Assembly: GCA_013003245.1 (NCBI GenBank)
Contig: JABDJX010000125.1
Location: 1 to 37,623, forward strand
Direction: 5' to 3'
DNA from: Silicimonas sp.
GTDB taxonomy: Bacteria; Pseudomonadota; Alphaproteobacteria; Rhodobacterales; Rhodobacteraceae
DNA: 37,623 nucleotides
Shown here: one piece after another, positions 1 to 7,882 of the stretch
Layout: every line of letters starts with the position of its first letter
Numbering within the stretch: position 1 is the first letter of the stretch
Made by a program: the position numbers and the translations under genes
The notes under the pieces: generated by a model
The model's input: only the letters and a program-made list of their open reading frames with translations
Databases searched by the model: none
Told to the model about the DNA's origin: nothing

Positions 1-270
1 ATTCTGCTGCTCGGCAATCATGGTCAGATGCGACCAGTTCCTGTTTTCGCTGACGTCGAACCCTATGGGAAGGCCGCTTTCGCTGACCGAGCGGATGCCG
101 AATAGCGTCTCAAATGAAACAAACAGCGTCCCGTGCGAGCGCTCTACAAAGACCGCCGCATGCTTGCGACCCAGCGATGAAAAATACCCATCGGTCTCTC
201 CGATATCGCGCAGAGCTTTTAACCACTCGGCATCTGAAAGATCGGCAGAAAGAGCAGCCCCCGCTACCAT
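1..270 (-). CDS. Conserved Rhodobacterales protein of unknown function (N-terminal part only)
   Basis: The first 90 codons of a minus-strand gene whose remainder lies beyond the left edge of the window. The ATG is preceded by AAGGA 9 nt upstream, a good ribosome-binding site. The readable part is soluble, without signal peptide or membrane segment, and contains a VSFETL...GLPIGFDVSENRNWSHL stretch. This resembles a family found in many Rhodobacterales and often labelled phosphoadenosine phosphosulfate reductase in annotations. I see none of the cysteine motifs of true PAPS/APS reductases in this part, so I would not trust that name. It follows infC on the same strand but is separated from it by a terminator-like hairpin, so it probably has its own promoter. 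Function not assigned. Confidence 0.7.
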   Translation of the reverse strand, partial: MVAGAALSADLSDAEWLKALRDIGETDGYFSSLGRKHAAVFVERSHGTLFVSFETLFGIRSVSESGLPIGFDVSENRNWSHLTMIAEQQN

Positions 271-442
271 GTCACTCGTCCTTACAAAACTAAGTCACAC
301 TAGCCGGACGGCCTTAGCCCGACAAGTTCAGGCTGTTTTCCGGGGGCTACTGTCGCGAAATAGTAAACAAAGCGGCGAACATCGCCGGTTCGTTCTTTGA
401 TTTATGGTGAAAGATGTCAAAAAAACGTAGAAAACAATTCTA

Positions 443-471
443 GTGCGGGAGCGCCGAAAACGCTCCTGCAC
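443..471 (-). terminator. Intrinsic terminator of infC
   Basis: Arms GTGCAGGAGCG and CGCTCCCGCAC (minus-strand sense, 11 bp with one G-T pair) close a 7-nt loop. They are followed on the minus strand by a T-rich stretch that includes a run of seven T at about 419-425. It lies just downstream of the infC stop codon. Confidence 0.7.
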
Positions 472-487
472 AGGATGAAATGAGAAG

Positions 488-1030
488 CTATTTCGCAGGG
501 CCGATCATCATAACCATCTGACGACCTTCCATTTTCGGCATGTTTTCGACCTTGCCAAGCTCTTGGATGTCGTCTGCAACACGCTCCAAAAGCTCGCGTC
601 CAAGGTTTTGGTGCGCCATTTCACGCCCGCGGAACCGCAAGGTGATTTTGACCTTGTCACCTGCTTCCAAAAAGCGGGTTACGTTGCGCATTTTCACATC
701 ATAGTCGTGGGTATCTGTATTGGGACGGAATTTTACCTCTTTGACTTCGATGGTTTTTTGCTTTTTGCGCGCTTCACTTTCGCGCTTTTGCTGTTCGTAT
801 TTGTATTTGCCGTGGTCCATGATTTTACAAACGGGCGGCGTGGCATTGGGAGAAATCTCGACCAAGTCCAATCCGGCTTCATCGGCGAGTTGCATGGCGC
901 GTTCTGGCGTCACGACATCAAGGTTTTCGCCTTCTGCTCCGATAAGCCTGATTTCTGGCGCGCGGATACGTTCGTTGATCCGGGGGCCTGTGTCGCGCTG
1001 TGGTGGCGCGTTGTGAGGTCTGCGAGCGAT
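488..1030 (-). CDS. infC: Translation initiation factor IF-3
   Basis: IF-3 binds the 30S subunit, keeps it apart from 50S, and checks start codon-initiator tRNA pairing. The protein shows the family's N-terminal domain ([15 protein letters not shown]..., VDLVEISP-like and [14 protein letters not shown] motifs) and C-terminal domain ([32 protein letters not shown]). Start choice: no ATG is near. A TTG at 1046-1048 is possible, but AAAGGA at 1040-1045 lies inside that reading and sits 9 nt upstream of an ATC at 1028-1030, giving a protein beginning (M)[10 protein letters not shown] as in relatives. A non-canonical AUU/AUC start is the known basis of IF-3 autoregulation, because IF-3 discriminates against such starts. 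From ATC the protein has 180 residues, a normal length. The neighbouring gene upstream is divergent. Confidence 0.95.
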   Translation of the reverse strand: MARRPHNAPPQRDTGPRINERIRAPEIRLIGAEGENLDVVTPERAMQLADEAGLDLVEISPNATPPVCKIMDHGKYKYEQQKRESEARKKQKTIEVKEVKFRPNTDTHDYDVKMRNVTRFLEAGDKVKITLRFRGREMAHQNLGRELLERVADDIQELGKVENMPKMEGRQMVMMIGPAK

Positions 1031-1224
1031 GGTTGGTATTCCTTTCAAGTTTCGTATGAGGATGCAAAATAGGCCCTGTTTGCAAGGCTTTCAACCGGAT
1101 TCGCTGATTATCTGTCGATTTGCTTTAGGCGCTGTTCCGCTGGTCTTGTGTTGGCTTTCAAGATGCGCTGGACATCGACGCGCGAAGTTCACACATCAAT
1201 GACAACAGACCTAAGGAGGGAATG

Positions 1225-1788
1225 ATGAGAGCAATAGTAATTCTCGCAGTCATTGCTGCGATTGCCGCAGTTGCTTGGATCGTGTTCGGTGGACAAGAGC
1301 CTGCAACGCCAGAAGTCACTGCGCCCGCCGCGCAAGCAACGCCGGAAGCCGCCGAAACAGAAACGGCGGTTGAAGAAACACAAGACGCTGTTGAAGATGT
1401 TGCAGATGAAGCAACCACTGCCGTGGAAGAGCTTCAAGAACAAGCGACCGAGGCTATTCAAGATGCAGAAGACCGCGTCAACGACGCCGTTGAAGGGGCT
1501 CTGGAAAATGTGAACGAGGCTGTCGACGACGCCTCGGACGCTCTTGAAAGCGTTGTTCCCGACGCGTTGGATCAAGAAACACCGCAAAGTGAAACCACCG
1601 GTTCGCTTGCCGAGGCGCTCAGCGTTGAAGGATTTGATGCAGAAGTTTTGCGTCAGTCCATAGCCGACTCGGATCTTGGCGTCGTCCAATCTCAGCTGGC
1701 TGAAGGTCTTGTGGTGCAAGCGGAAGAGAATCCCGAATTGATTCAGGAAGTTGTCGACCAACTCAGAGAATTGCTGGGTCCCGGATAA
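1225..1788 (+). CDS. Membrane-anchored acidic protein of unknown function
   Basis: About 187 residues. The N-terminus is a single hydrophobic segment (residues about 3-20, VILAVIAAIAAVAWIVF) that should anchor it in the inner membrane. After it comes a long, very acidic Ala/Glu/Asp/Val-rich stretch (about residues 25-115), probably extended or coiled-coil in the periplasm, then a compact C-terminal part (about 125-187) rich in Leu, Glu and Val. Two ATGs follow each other at 1222 and 1225. AAGGAGG at 1213-1219 gives better spacing (5 nt) to the second, so I start there. I recognise no enzyme motif. It is transcribed divergently from infC. Not assigned to a named family. An opposite-strand reading frame over the same bases is an antisense shadow. 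Confidence 0.75.
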   Translation: MRAIVILAVIAAIAAVAWIVFGGQEPATPEVTAPAAQATPEAAETETAVEETQDAVEDVADEATTAVEELQEQATEAIQDAEDRVNDAVEGALENVNEAVDDASDALESVVPDALDQETPQSETTGSLAEALSVEGFDAEVLRQSIADSDLGVVQSQLAEGLVVQAEENPELIQEVVDQLRELLGPG

Positions 1789-2014
1789 GGAGCGCGTCCT
1801 GTTTGTGTGCTGTTGCGAAAATATCAACATGCACCAATAAACTTACCTCTGGTAAACCGGTCATCCGAAATCCGCCGACGTTACCGTGGGGTTTGCGCTG
1901 CCTTTAGCCGAACGCCGCTTATCCCAAGGAACCCGATTGGCTTTGACATGCATCTGGGTAGGTTGCGGCTCAGGGGTGTGGGTATTCCTGAATAAGAGCA
2001 GAGGAATGCAGGAT

Positions 2015-2410
2015 ATGGGGCGAGTATATTGGATAACATCGGTGGCTGCTGCCGCTGCTGTGATCTACGGGTTGAATATGGAAAGACCGGATCGGGTTGA
2101 ATCCGTTGTGGCGACCGAGGTGGCGCGCGCGGATGTCGTGGTGTCCAGAGTTGAGCCTGAGATTGGCACGGCTGCACAATTGCGGCCATCGGGTCAAAAC
2201 GGGTTTGCTTTGGCGACAGCTGCTTTTGGGATGTCGGCATTACAGCCTGAAACGTATGATGGAGATATGGTGGCGAATATTATCGCGGCCTCTCCCTTGG
2301 AAGAGCTTGAGAAAGTTCAACTGACCTCAAGCTTGCAGGCGGCTGAACTGGGCGAAGCTGACCTTCACAGGGTCTTGTCTAATGTCAGGTCGGCACTCGC
2401 AGTAGAATAG
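2015..2410 (+). CDS. Small membrane-anchored protein of unknown function
   Basis: A 131-residue protein with one N-terminal hydrophobic segment (ITSVAAAAAVIYGL, about residues 6-19) followed by a mostly hydrophilic domain. That domain's C-terminus (VANIIAASPLEELEKVQLTSSLQAAELGEADLHRVL) looks helical. The frame is open further upstream, to 1886, but that stretch has no protein-like pattern. ATG candidates are 2006 and 2015. GAGGA at 2001-2005 gives usable spacing (9 nt) only to the second. No catalytic motif and no recognised family. The 226 bases between this gene and the previous one hold nothing I can name. It converges on fpr, with a 7-bp hairpin between the two. Confidence 0.65.
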   Translation: MGRVYWITSVAAAAAVIYGLNMERPDRVESVVATEVARADVVVSRVEPEIGTAAQLRPSGQNGFALATAAFGMSALQPETYDGDMVANIIAASPLEELEKVQLTSSLQAAELGEADLHRVLSNVRSALAVE

Positions 2411-2418
2411 AGATTATT

Positions 2419-2438
2419 GGCCGCCGATAAGGGCGGCC
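2419..2438. terminator. Hairpin between convergent genes
   Basis: A perfect 7-bp inverted repeat, GGCCGCC and GGCGGCC, with a 6-nt loop sits between the stop codons of the preceding plus-strand gene and minus-strand fpr. No clean T run follows on either side, so it may work as a weak bidirectional terminator or as an RNA 3' end stabiliser. Confidence 0.5.
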
Positions 2439-2443
2439 ATCTT

Positions 2444-3277
2444 CTATCCGACGAACGCTTTTTCAACGACGTATTGCTTGGGGTCGCTGTTCGCACCTTC
2501 TTCAAGCCCAAAGCCTTCCAGCACTGCTTTCATATCCGTATTGAAGTCAAGCGAGCCGCACACCATGCCGCGATCCGTTTCGGGATTGATGCCGTCAATG
2601 CCGAGGTCCTCGAAAACCTTGCCGCCGGTCAGATTGTCAGTGATCCGCCCCATCCTGGGGCTCTGTTCGCGCGTGGTGGTTGGATAGTACCGCAGTTTGT
2701 CGCCCACAAATTCACCAATCAGCGGATCTTCGGCCAAACCTTCGACCAATTGGCGGCTGTATTCAAGTTCGGCCACGTCACGACAGGTGTGCATCATAAT
2801 CACCTCGTCGTATTTCTCATACGTGTCAGGGTCGCGTAGCAGTGACGCAAAGGGTGCAAAACCTGTACCAGTTGCAAAAAACCATAGGCGTTTGCCGGGC
2901 AAAAGCGCATCATGCACCAAGGTGCCCACCGGTTTTGGGCGCAAAATGATCTGTTCGCCGACCTGAATGTGCTGGAGTTTTGAGGTCAGCGGGCCGTCCT
3001 GCACTTTAATAGAGTAGAACTCCAGCTCATCGTCCCAAGAGGGGGATGCTATGGAATAGGCGCGCAAAATCGGCTTTTGCCTGCCGGTTGCCGGATCAGG
3101 ATCGCCCATCAGGCCGATCATCACAAATTCGCCTGACCGAAACCGCAACGATTGCGGTCGTGTCGTGCGGAACGAGAAAAGCCTGTCGGTCCAGTGCTTT
3201 ACCTGGGTTACGGTCTGGGCGTCGGGCAGGGTGACGGGTTTTGCGGCGGCTTGGGTCACGGGGCTTTGTTCAGTCAT
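2444..3277 (-). CDS. fpr: Ferredoxin-NADP(+) reductase
   Basis: FAD enzyme that moves electrons between NADPH and ferredoxin/flavodoxin in the cytoplasm. The FAD-binding motif RAYSIAS is at residues 72-78, the nucleotide-binding GTGFAPF at about 137-143, and a CGSLDFN segment at about 241. The C-terminal VEKAFVG is the hallmark of the bacterial, Rhodobacter-like type. 277 residues, near family length. Compared with the Rhodobacter form I know, it carries a short insertion (GDPDPATGRQ, about 58-67) before the FAD motif. It lies 62 nt downstream of the cysG-DUF934 operon on the same strand. Since that cluster encodes a sulfite reductase haemoprotein without a flavoprotein partner, Fpr may be its electron source (inference). 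In other bacteria the family also serves oxidative-stress defence. Confidence 0.93.
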   Translation of the reverse strand: MTEQSPVTQAAAKPVTLPDAQTVTQVKHWTDRLFSFRTTRPQSLRFRSGEFVMIGLMGDPDPATGRQKPILRAYSIASPSWDDELEFYSIKVQDGPLTSKLQHIQVGEQIILRPKPVGTLVHDALLPGKRLWFFATGTGFAPFASLLRDPDTYEKYDEVIMMHTCRDVAELEYSRQLVEGLAEDPLIGEFVGDKLRYYPTTTREQSPRMGRITDNLTGGKVFEDLGIDGINPETDRGMVCGSLDFNTDMKAVLEGFGLEEGANSDPKQYVVEKAFVG

Positions 3278-3339
3278 GCGTTTGCCGGGGCCTACGCGCC
3301 CCAGTCCCTCATAATGGTGATTTCGGTTTGATTAAAGGC

Positions 3340-3759
3340 TCAGCCACGCACCCGCGTCTGATAGTCATGGGCCTGCCACTTGGCGCGGGCCAGCCATTGT
3401 GGTTCTGGTTGCCGCTTGGCCAGGGTCTCGTTGATCTCGACCTCGTCAAAACCCGAGCGCCGCGCCATAGCGTATTGATCGGCAATCACATGGCCACGTG
3501 CCCGCAACCGACCGGTATAGCCCATCAGGCGAAGACGGCGCGCGATGGTAAATCCGCGGCCATCGGCGAAGCTGGGGAAATCGACGCGGATCAGCTTGAG
3601 TGCATCCAATCGATCCGCCAGATCGTCTGGGTCGACGCCCGAGGGTACATCAACGGCAACCACCGGATCACAGTCGTTCGCGGGCACCTGATTGTAAGGC
3701 GTAATCCTATGCGTCCAATCATCGGCCCGAAAGCCGGTGTCCGTTACAAGCGTTGTCAT
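3340..3759 (-). CDS. DUF934 protein, sulfite-reduction cluster
   Basis: 139-residue cytoplasmic protein of the DUF934 family, which is nearly always found beside cysH and cysI in proteobacteria and is often described as a probable oxidoreductase involved in sulfite reduction. Recognisable segments are VVAVDVPSGVDPDDLADRLDALKLIRVDFPSFADGRGFTIAR split around residues 32-74, and LRLMGYTGRLRARGHVIADQ (about 76-95). Its ATG overlaps the cysH stop by four bases (ATGA, 3756-3759), with AAGGAGG upstream, so it is translationally coupled to cysH. It is the last gene of the operon. No cofactor-binding motif is evident. A role as an accessory or electron-transfer factor for CysI would fit but is unproven. 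Confidence 0.88.
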   Translation of the reverse strand: MTTLVTDTGFRADDWTHRITPYNQVPANDCDPVVAVDVPSGVDPDDLADRLDALKLIRVDFPSFADGRGFTIARRLRLMGYTGRLRARGHVIADQYAMARRSGFDEVEINETLAKRQPEPQWLARAKWQAHDYQTRVRG

Positions 3760-4502
3760 ATCGCCTCCTTCAGGCTGGCGCGCATTGCCGGTCCGTCCTC
3801 AAAATGAATGCCGCATTCCGATTTGTCTTGACCCCGCCAGCGGCCCGCACGCTGGTCTTCGCCATCAATCACCCGCGATGTGCACGGTGCACAGCCCAAT
3901 GACGCGAACCCTTTGGCGACCAGCGGATGCTTTGGCAAGTGGTGCTGCGCGATGTAGGCAGGCACGTCTTTCGGGCTCCAATAAGCGAGTGGGTTGACCT
4001 TGATGCGGTCACCATCCGCTTCAAAGAAGTCCAGTTGTGCACGTTGCCCGCCCTGATAGCGTTTGCGTCCCGTGAACCATCCGTCGAAGTCCGCAAGGGC
4101 ACTTTCCAGCGGAGCGGTCTTGCGCAAATCGCAACAGGCGTCCGGATTGTGCACGTGCAATCTGCTTGAGTTGTCGCGTAGGAAAACCGCGTCACGGTCA
4201 GGCGTGATCGTTTGGACGGTTTTCAGGCCAAGCGTGCGTGCAACCGTTTTTTGATACGCCAGCGTCTCCGAGAAGAGCATTTCAGTATCGATGAATAGCA
4301 CCGGCGCAGATTTATCGATCTGCGCCACCATGTGCAAAAGAACAACCGACTCGGCACCGAACGAAGACACCAGGGCAACACGCCCGATCTCGGGTGCGCT
4401 CAATGTGAACTCAATGACCTCTTGTGCGCTCTTGCCGTGAAACTTTGCGTTCAGGCACTCGGCGCGTTCGACGGCCGTGGGGAATGGGTGCTCAAGCGGC
4501 AT
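3756..4502 (-). CDS. cysH: Adenylyl-sulfate (APS) reductase, [4Fe-4S] type
   Basis: Reduces activated sulfate to sulfite using thioredoxin. 248 residues from an ATG at 4500-4502 that lies inside the end of cysI (11-nt overlap), with AAGGAGG 8 nt upstream. Longer in-frame extensions read through cysI and have no family resemblance. The P-loop-like SSFGAESVVLLHM is near residues 45-57. A CC pair in DACCDLRKTAPL (about 122-123) and CxxC in LGCAPCTSR (about 201-204) form the four-cysteine [4Fe-4S] set, and the catalytic ECGIHF is near 228. The four-cysteine set marks the APS-using class; PAPS-only enzymes such as that of E. coli lack it. Position in the operon: cysI - cysH - DUF934, all overlapping or touching. 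Confidence 0.94.
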   Translation of the reverse strand: MPLEHPFPTAVERAECLNAKFHGKSAQEVIEFTLSAPEIGRVALVSSFGAESVVLLHMVAQIDKSAPVLFIDTEMLFSETLAYQKTVARTLGLKTVQTITPDRDAVFLRDNSSRLHVHNPDACCDLRKTAPLESALADFDGWFTGRKRYQGGQRAQLDFFEADGDRIKVNPLAYWSPKDVPAYIAQHHLPKHPLVAKGFASLGCAPCTSRVIDGEDQRAGRWRGQDKSECGIHFEDGPAMRASLKEAI

Positions 4503-6162
4503 TCGCAGCCTCCTTTTCTGGATAAAGAGCTGATTTGAAAGGGGCGAGACCCAACCGACGGTAAGCCTCAAGAAAGGTTTCCTGTGGGGCGTCACGCAGG
4601 TCGAGGTATGCCTCCACCAACCGCTCTATGGCGGGCACGATCTCGGTCGCTGAAAAGCCAGGCCCGGCGCGTTCGCCAATTGCAGCGGTCTCCGTGCCGT
4701 CACCACCAAGCGTGATCTGATAGTTTTCCACACCCGCCCGATCGAGACCGAGAATGCCAATGTGACCCACGTGATGGTGCCCGCAGGCGTTGATGCAGCC
4801 TGAGATTTTGATCTTCAAAGGTCCAATCTCGTGCTCCAGCTTCAGTTCGTCAAAGCGCGTCGCAATCTCTTGCGCGATCGGGATCGAACGCGCAGTGGCA
4901 AGCGCGCAATAATCCATACCGGGGCAAGCGATTATGTCGCTGACCAACCCAATATTCGCTGTCGCCAAGCCATTGTCGCGCAGCACCTGATAAATCTCGG
5001 GCAAATGCGCCTTGTGGATATGCGGCAGGATCACGTTTTGCTCGTGGCTGATGCGCAGTTCGTCATGGCCAAAGCGTTCGGCAATATCCGCCAACACGCG
5101 CATCTGTTCGCCAGTTGCATCGCCCGGTGTCGCGCCGTGCGCCTTGATCGAGACCGATACAATGGCATAGCCGTCCGCATGGTGCTCACTCAGGTTTGTA
5201 TCCGTCCATGACCGGAACGCGGGGTTCGCCCCACGTTCATCCACGTAGTTATCCACAGGGGCATTAACGAATTCAGGTGACGCAAAGGAACGTTCGATTT
5301 GGGCAAGTAAGTCTTGGTCATACCCGGTAAATTCCGCCCGCAAATGTTCGAAACGTGCTTCTACCTTGTCGCGGATCGTCTCTAGCCCGTTCTCGGCCAC
5401 AGTGATTTTGATCCGTGCCTTGTACTTGTTATCCCGGCGACCCAGTAGGTTGTATACGCTGACTATTGCCTCAAGATATGGCAGCAGATCAGCTTGCGGA
5501 ATGAAGTCGCGGATCACTTTTCCGATGATTGGCGTGCGGCCAAGACCGCCGCCAACGATCACCTCAAAGCCAGCCTCACCGGAGTCATTACGCACCATGC
5601 GCAGCCCGATATCATGGGCTTTGGTCACAGCGCGGTCGGTCTCGGACCCGGTCACCGCAATCTTGAACTTGCGCGGCAGGAACTGGAATTCGGGGTGGTC
5701 CGTCGACCATTGGCGGATCAATTCCGCCACCGGGCGCGGATCGGCGATCTCGTCGGCCGCAGCACCCGCGAAATGGTCGGCTGTCACGTTGCGGATTGTA
5801 TTTCCGCTGGTTTGGATGGCGTGCATGCCTACGTCCGCCAAAGCGTCAAGCATGTCAGGCACGTCGCGCAACTCCGGCCAGTTGAACTGAATGTTCTGCC
5901 GCGTGGTGAAGTGGCCATAGCCCTTGTCCCATTTCTCGGAAATCAACGCGAGCTGACGCATCTGCGCACTGTTGAGCGTGCCATAAGGGATCGCAACGCG
6001 CAGCATGTATGCGTGCAATTGCAAGTAAAGACCGTTCATCAGGCGTAGTGGCTTGAACTCATCTTCGGTTAAGCTGCCATCGACGCGGCGTTCAACCTGT
6101 GCACGGAACTCAGAGACGCGATTGCGCACGAATTTCTGGTCGAAGTCGTTGTATTTATACAT
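4492..6162 (-). CDS. cysI: Sulfite reductase haemoprotein (nitrite/sulfite reductase family)
   Basis: Six-electron reduction of sulfite to sulfide in the cytoplasm. 556 residues with the duplicated ferredoxin-like halves of the family (GYGHFTTRQNIQFNWP near 80 and GHDELRISHEQNVILP near 365). The sirohaem-[4Fe-4S] ligands are in CPGMDYC (about 413-419) and SGCINACG (about 453-460). GAGG 8 nt before the ATG supports the start. It follows the DUF2849 gene after only 3 nt and overlaps cysH by 11 nt. There is no cysJ flavoprotein in the window, so electrons probably come from ferredoxin or another carrier. A nitrite reductase cannot be ruled out from motifs alone, but the cysH/cysG setting favours sulfite. 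Confidence 0.93.
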   Translation of the reverse strand: MYKYNDFDQKFVRNRVSEFRAQVERRVDGSLTEDEFKPLRLMNGLYLQLHAYMLRVAIPYGTLNSAQMRQLALISEKWDKGYGHFTTRQNIQFNWPELRDVPDMLDALADVGMHAIQTSGNTIRNVTADHFAGAAADEIADPRPVAELIRQWSTDHPEFQFLPRKFKIAVTGSETDRAVTKAHDIGLRMVRNDSGEAGFEVIVGGGLGRTPIIGKVIRDFIPQADLLPYLEAIVSVYNLLGRRDNKYKARIKITVAENGLETIRDKVEARFEHLRAEFTGYDQDLLAQIERSFASPEFVNAPVDNYVDERGANPAFRSWTDTNLSEHHADGYAIVSVSIKAHGATPGDATGEQMRVLADIAERFGHDELRISHEQNVILPHIHKAHLPEIYQVLRDNGLATANIGLVSDIIACPGMDYCALATARSIPIAQEIATRFDELKLEHEIGPLKIKISGCINACGHHHVGHIGILGLDRAGVENYQITLGGDGTETAAIGERAGPGFSATEIVPAIERLVEAYLDLRDAPQETFLEAYRRLGLAPFKSALYPEKEAANAA

Positions 6163-6165
6163 GGG

Positions 6166-6468
6166 TTAAACCTCGACCTGTTTGCCGTGGAGATAGTTTG
6201 AAGGTCCGCGCGCACGGAATTCTTCACGAAAGTGCGTGGGTGCCGGGCCGTCAGGCGTCTCTTTCGCCTCAGCCAGATAGACACCCACCACGATGCCAAC
6301 CTGTGCGGACGCAAAAATCAGGCGGTCGTCCGCGACAGCCTCGTCATCGATCAACTCGGCCTCACGGATATCACGTGTCCAGCGGTCGTCTTCGGTCAGC
6401 CATACTGCGTCGCCTTCAAGCAACGCATTTGCGGTGATGACCTTGGGGGTGAAGGGGCGACGGGTCAT
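6166..6468 (-). CDS. DUF2849 protein, sulfite-reduction cluster
   Basis: 100-residue cytoplasmic protein of the DUF2849 family, small proteins found between cysG and cysI in many alphaproteobacteria. Readable landmarks: KVITANALLEGDAVWLTEDDRW split around residues 9-30 and a conserved acidic middle. The C-terminus is FREEFRARGPSNYLHGKQVEV, split around 80-100. Its ATG shares four bases with the end of cysG (ATGA, 6465-6468) and its stop lies 3 nt before cysI, so it is made together with both. No catalytic residues are evident. The constant placement between the sirohaem maker and the sirohaem user suggests a role in cofactor delivery or in CysI function, which is inference. Confidence 0.87.
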   Translation of the reverse strand: MTRRPFTPKVITANALLEGDAVWLTEDDRWTRDIREAELIDDEAVADDRLIFASAQVGIVVGVYLAEAKETPDGPAPTHFREEFRARGPSNYLHGKQVEV

Positions 6469-7862
6469 AGAGCGATCTCCTCTGAGATATTTATGGCAAA
6501 GGTTTCTGCAGCGCGTGGAGTAAGCCCAAAGAGGATGAGGGCCGGACCATTCAGTGCAGCGTCGGCCAGATCGTCGGGCAGGGCGGCAAGCGTAGTGGCA
6601 AGGATGCGCTGATCCGGGCGCGACACGTTTTCAACGACGCTGATCGGCGTGGCCTGTGACGCGCCGTGCATCAGTAAACGGCCTTGGAAAAACCGGGCAG
6701 AGCGCTTGCCCATGTAAATGGCCGCAACCTCACCGGGTTTGGCCAAAGCGCGCCAGTCTTGTTCGGCATACCCTTTGACGTCGTGGCCAGTGATAAACCG
6801 CACGCTGGCATTGCGCCCGCGCTTTGTCAGGCTTTGACCAATCGTTGCAACTGCCGCAGAGGCCGACGTGATGCCGGGTATCACGCTGAAAGCAACGCCC
6901 GCGCGCGTGCAGGCATCCAATTCTTCGTCCAGCCGCCCAAAAATCGTTGGATCGCCGGACTTCAGGCGCACCACGTGATGACCCTCCAGAGCCTTGGCAG
7001 CGATCATGGCGTCGATGTCAGTCTGCGGGGTCGAGGGGCCAAAACCTTCTTTACCCATGTTGATAATCTCGGCTTCGCGGCGCGCCAGTTCCAGAATTTG
7101 GGGAGTCACAAGACGGTCGTGGATCACGACGTCGGCCTCATGCAAAGCACGACGGGCCTTTAGCGTGAGCAACTCAGGATCGCCGGGACCAGCGCCAACA
7201 AAGGTGATGTGCCCTTCCTTTTCGACTGCATTCACATGCGCGCTGAGCAACTCTTCCAATGCACTTTGTACGCCTGCTTCGCCACTTTGATCAAATGCCT
7301 GAGGTCCTTTGCCAAAGTAAAAGTCCGACCAAAAGGCGCGACGCCGCTTGCCCGTCGGCAAAGCTTCAACGGACTTGCGAAAAGCCTTTCCGATCCGTGC
7401 AAGTGTTCCCAAGGCTCGCGGCAGGCGCTCTTCCAGATCAGCCTTGATCGCGCGCGCCAAGACAGGGGCGGCACCTTCGGTTCCGATGGCAACGGTCACA
7501 GGATCACGATCGACGATTGCGGGTGTAATGAACTGCGAGGCACCCAGATTATCGACCCAATTGGTCAGGGCACCGTCAGCCTGCGCCAGTTTCGTGACGT
7601 GCGCGTCTTCTGCTTCGTCATCATTCGCTGCGTAAAACAGCACCGCACAGGCCGCATCGCCCGGCTCCAAGGCGCGCTCTATCAGCGTCAGTTTCCCGTC
7701 AGCTGCAAATTTGGCGATGTCTGCGTGAGGATCACGACCAAACACTGTCACCTTGGCTTCTGTTTTCAACAGCAGCCGTAGTTTCGCCAAGGCGGCATCG
7801 CCTGCACCTGAGATCACGATGCGGCGACCTTCGACGGCCAGAAAAATTGGAAAATGCTTCAT
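6465..7862 (-). CDS. cysG: Sirohaem synthase (precorrin-2 dehydrogenase/ferrochelatase plus uroporphyrinogen-III methyltransferase)
   Basis: Two-part enzyme making sirohaem, the cofactor of CysI. 465 residues. Residues about 1-210 are the CysG(B) part: a Rossmann start (IVISGAGDAALAKLRLLL, about 13-30), the NWVDN segment, and the SAIV-like region FITPAIVDRDPVTVAIGTEGAAPVLAR split around 108-134. Residues about 218-460 are the SAM-dependent methyltransferase CysG(A): FVGAGPGDPELLTLKA (about 220), VVIHDRLV, the GDPTIFGR loop and the PGITSA motif. The ATG at 7860-7862 has AAGGA upstream. The frame stays open for another 32 codons, but these are AT-rich and fall in the promoter region. First gene of the operon and divergent from the Lrp-type regulator. 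Confidence 0.94.
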   Translation of the reverse strand: MKHFPIFLAVEGRRIVISGAGDAALAKLRLLLKTEAKVTVFGRDPHADIAKFAADGKLTLIERALEPGDAACAVLFYAANDDEAEDAHVTKLAQADGALTNWVDNLGASQFITPAIVDRDPVTVAIGTEGAAPVLARAIKADLEERLPRALGTLARIGKAFRKSVEALPTGKRRRAFWSDFYFGKGPQAFDQSGEAGVQSALEELLSAHVNAVEKEGHITFVGAGPGDPELLTLKARRALHEADVVIHDRLVTPQILELARREAEIINMGKEGFGPSTPQTDIDAMIAAKALEGHHVVRLKSGDPTIFGRLDEELDACTRAGVAFSVIPGITSASAAVATIGQSLTKRGRNASVRFITGHDVKGYAEQDWRALAKPGEVAAIYMGKRSARFFQGRLLMHGASQATPISVVENVSRPDQRILATTLAALPDDLADAALNGPALILFGLTPRAAETFAINISEEIAL

Positions 7863-7882
7863 CAAAGGTCCTTTTCTTTTCC

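Noticed and set aside
563-1072. Plus-strand frame opposite infC
   Set aside because: Shadow of infC in the antisense direction, with no independent evidence.
1189-1830. Minus-strand frame of 213 codons opposite the acidic membrane protein
   Set aside because: Antisense to a gene with a strong ribosome-binding site and clear membrane anchor; its odd Cys/Phe/Arg-rich make-up mirrors the acidic Glu/Ala codons.
1886-2014. Upstream extension of the 131-residue membrane protein
   Set aside because: No ribosome-binding site at the far start, no protein-like sequence, and it would place the membrane helix in the middle of the protein without a signal.
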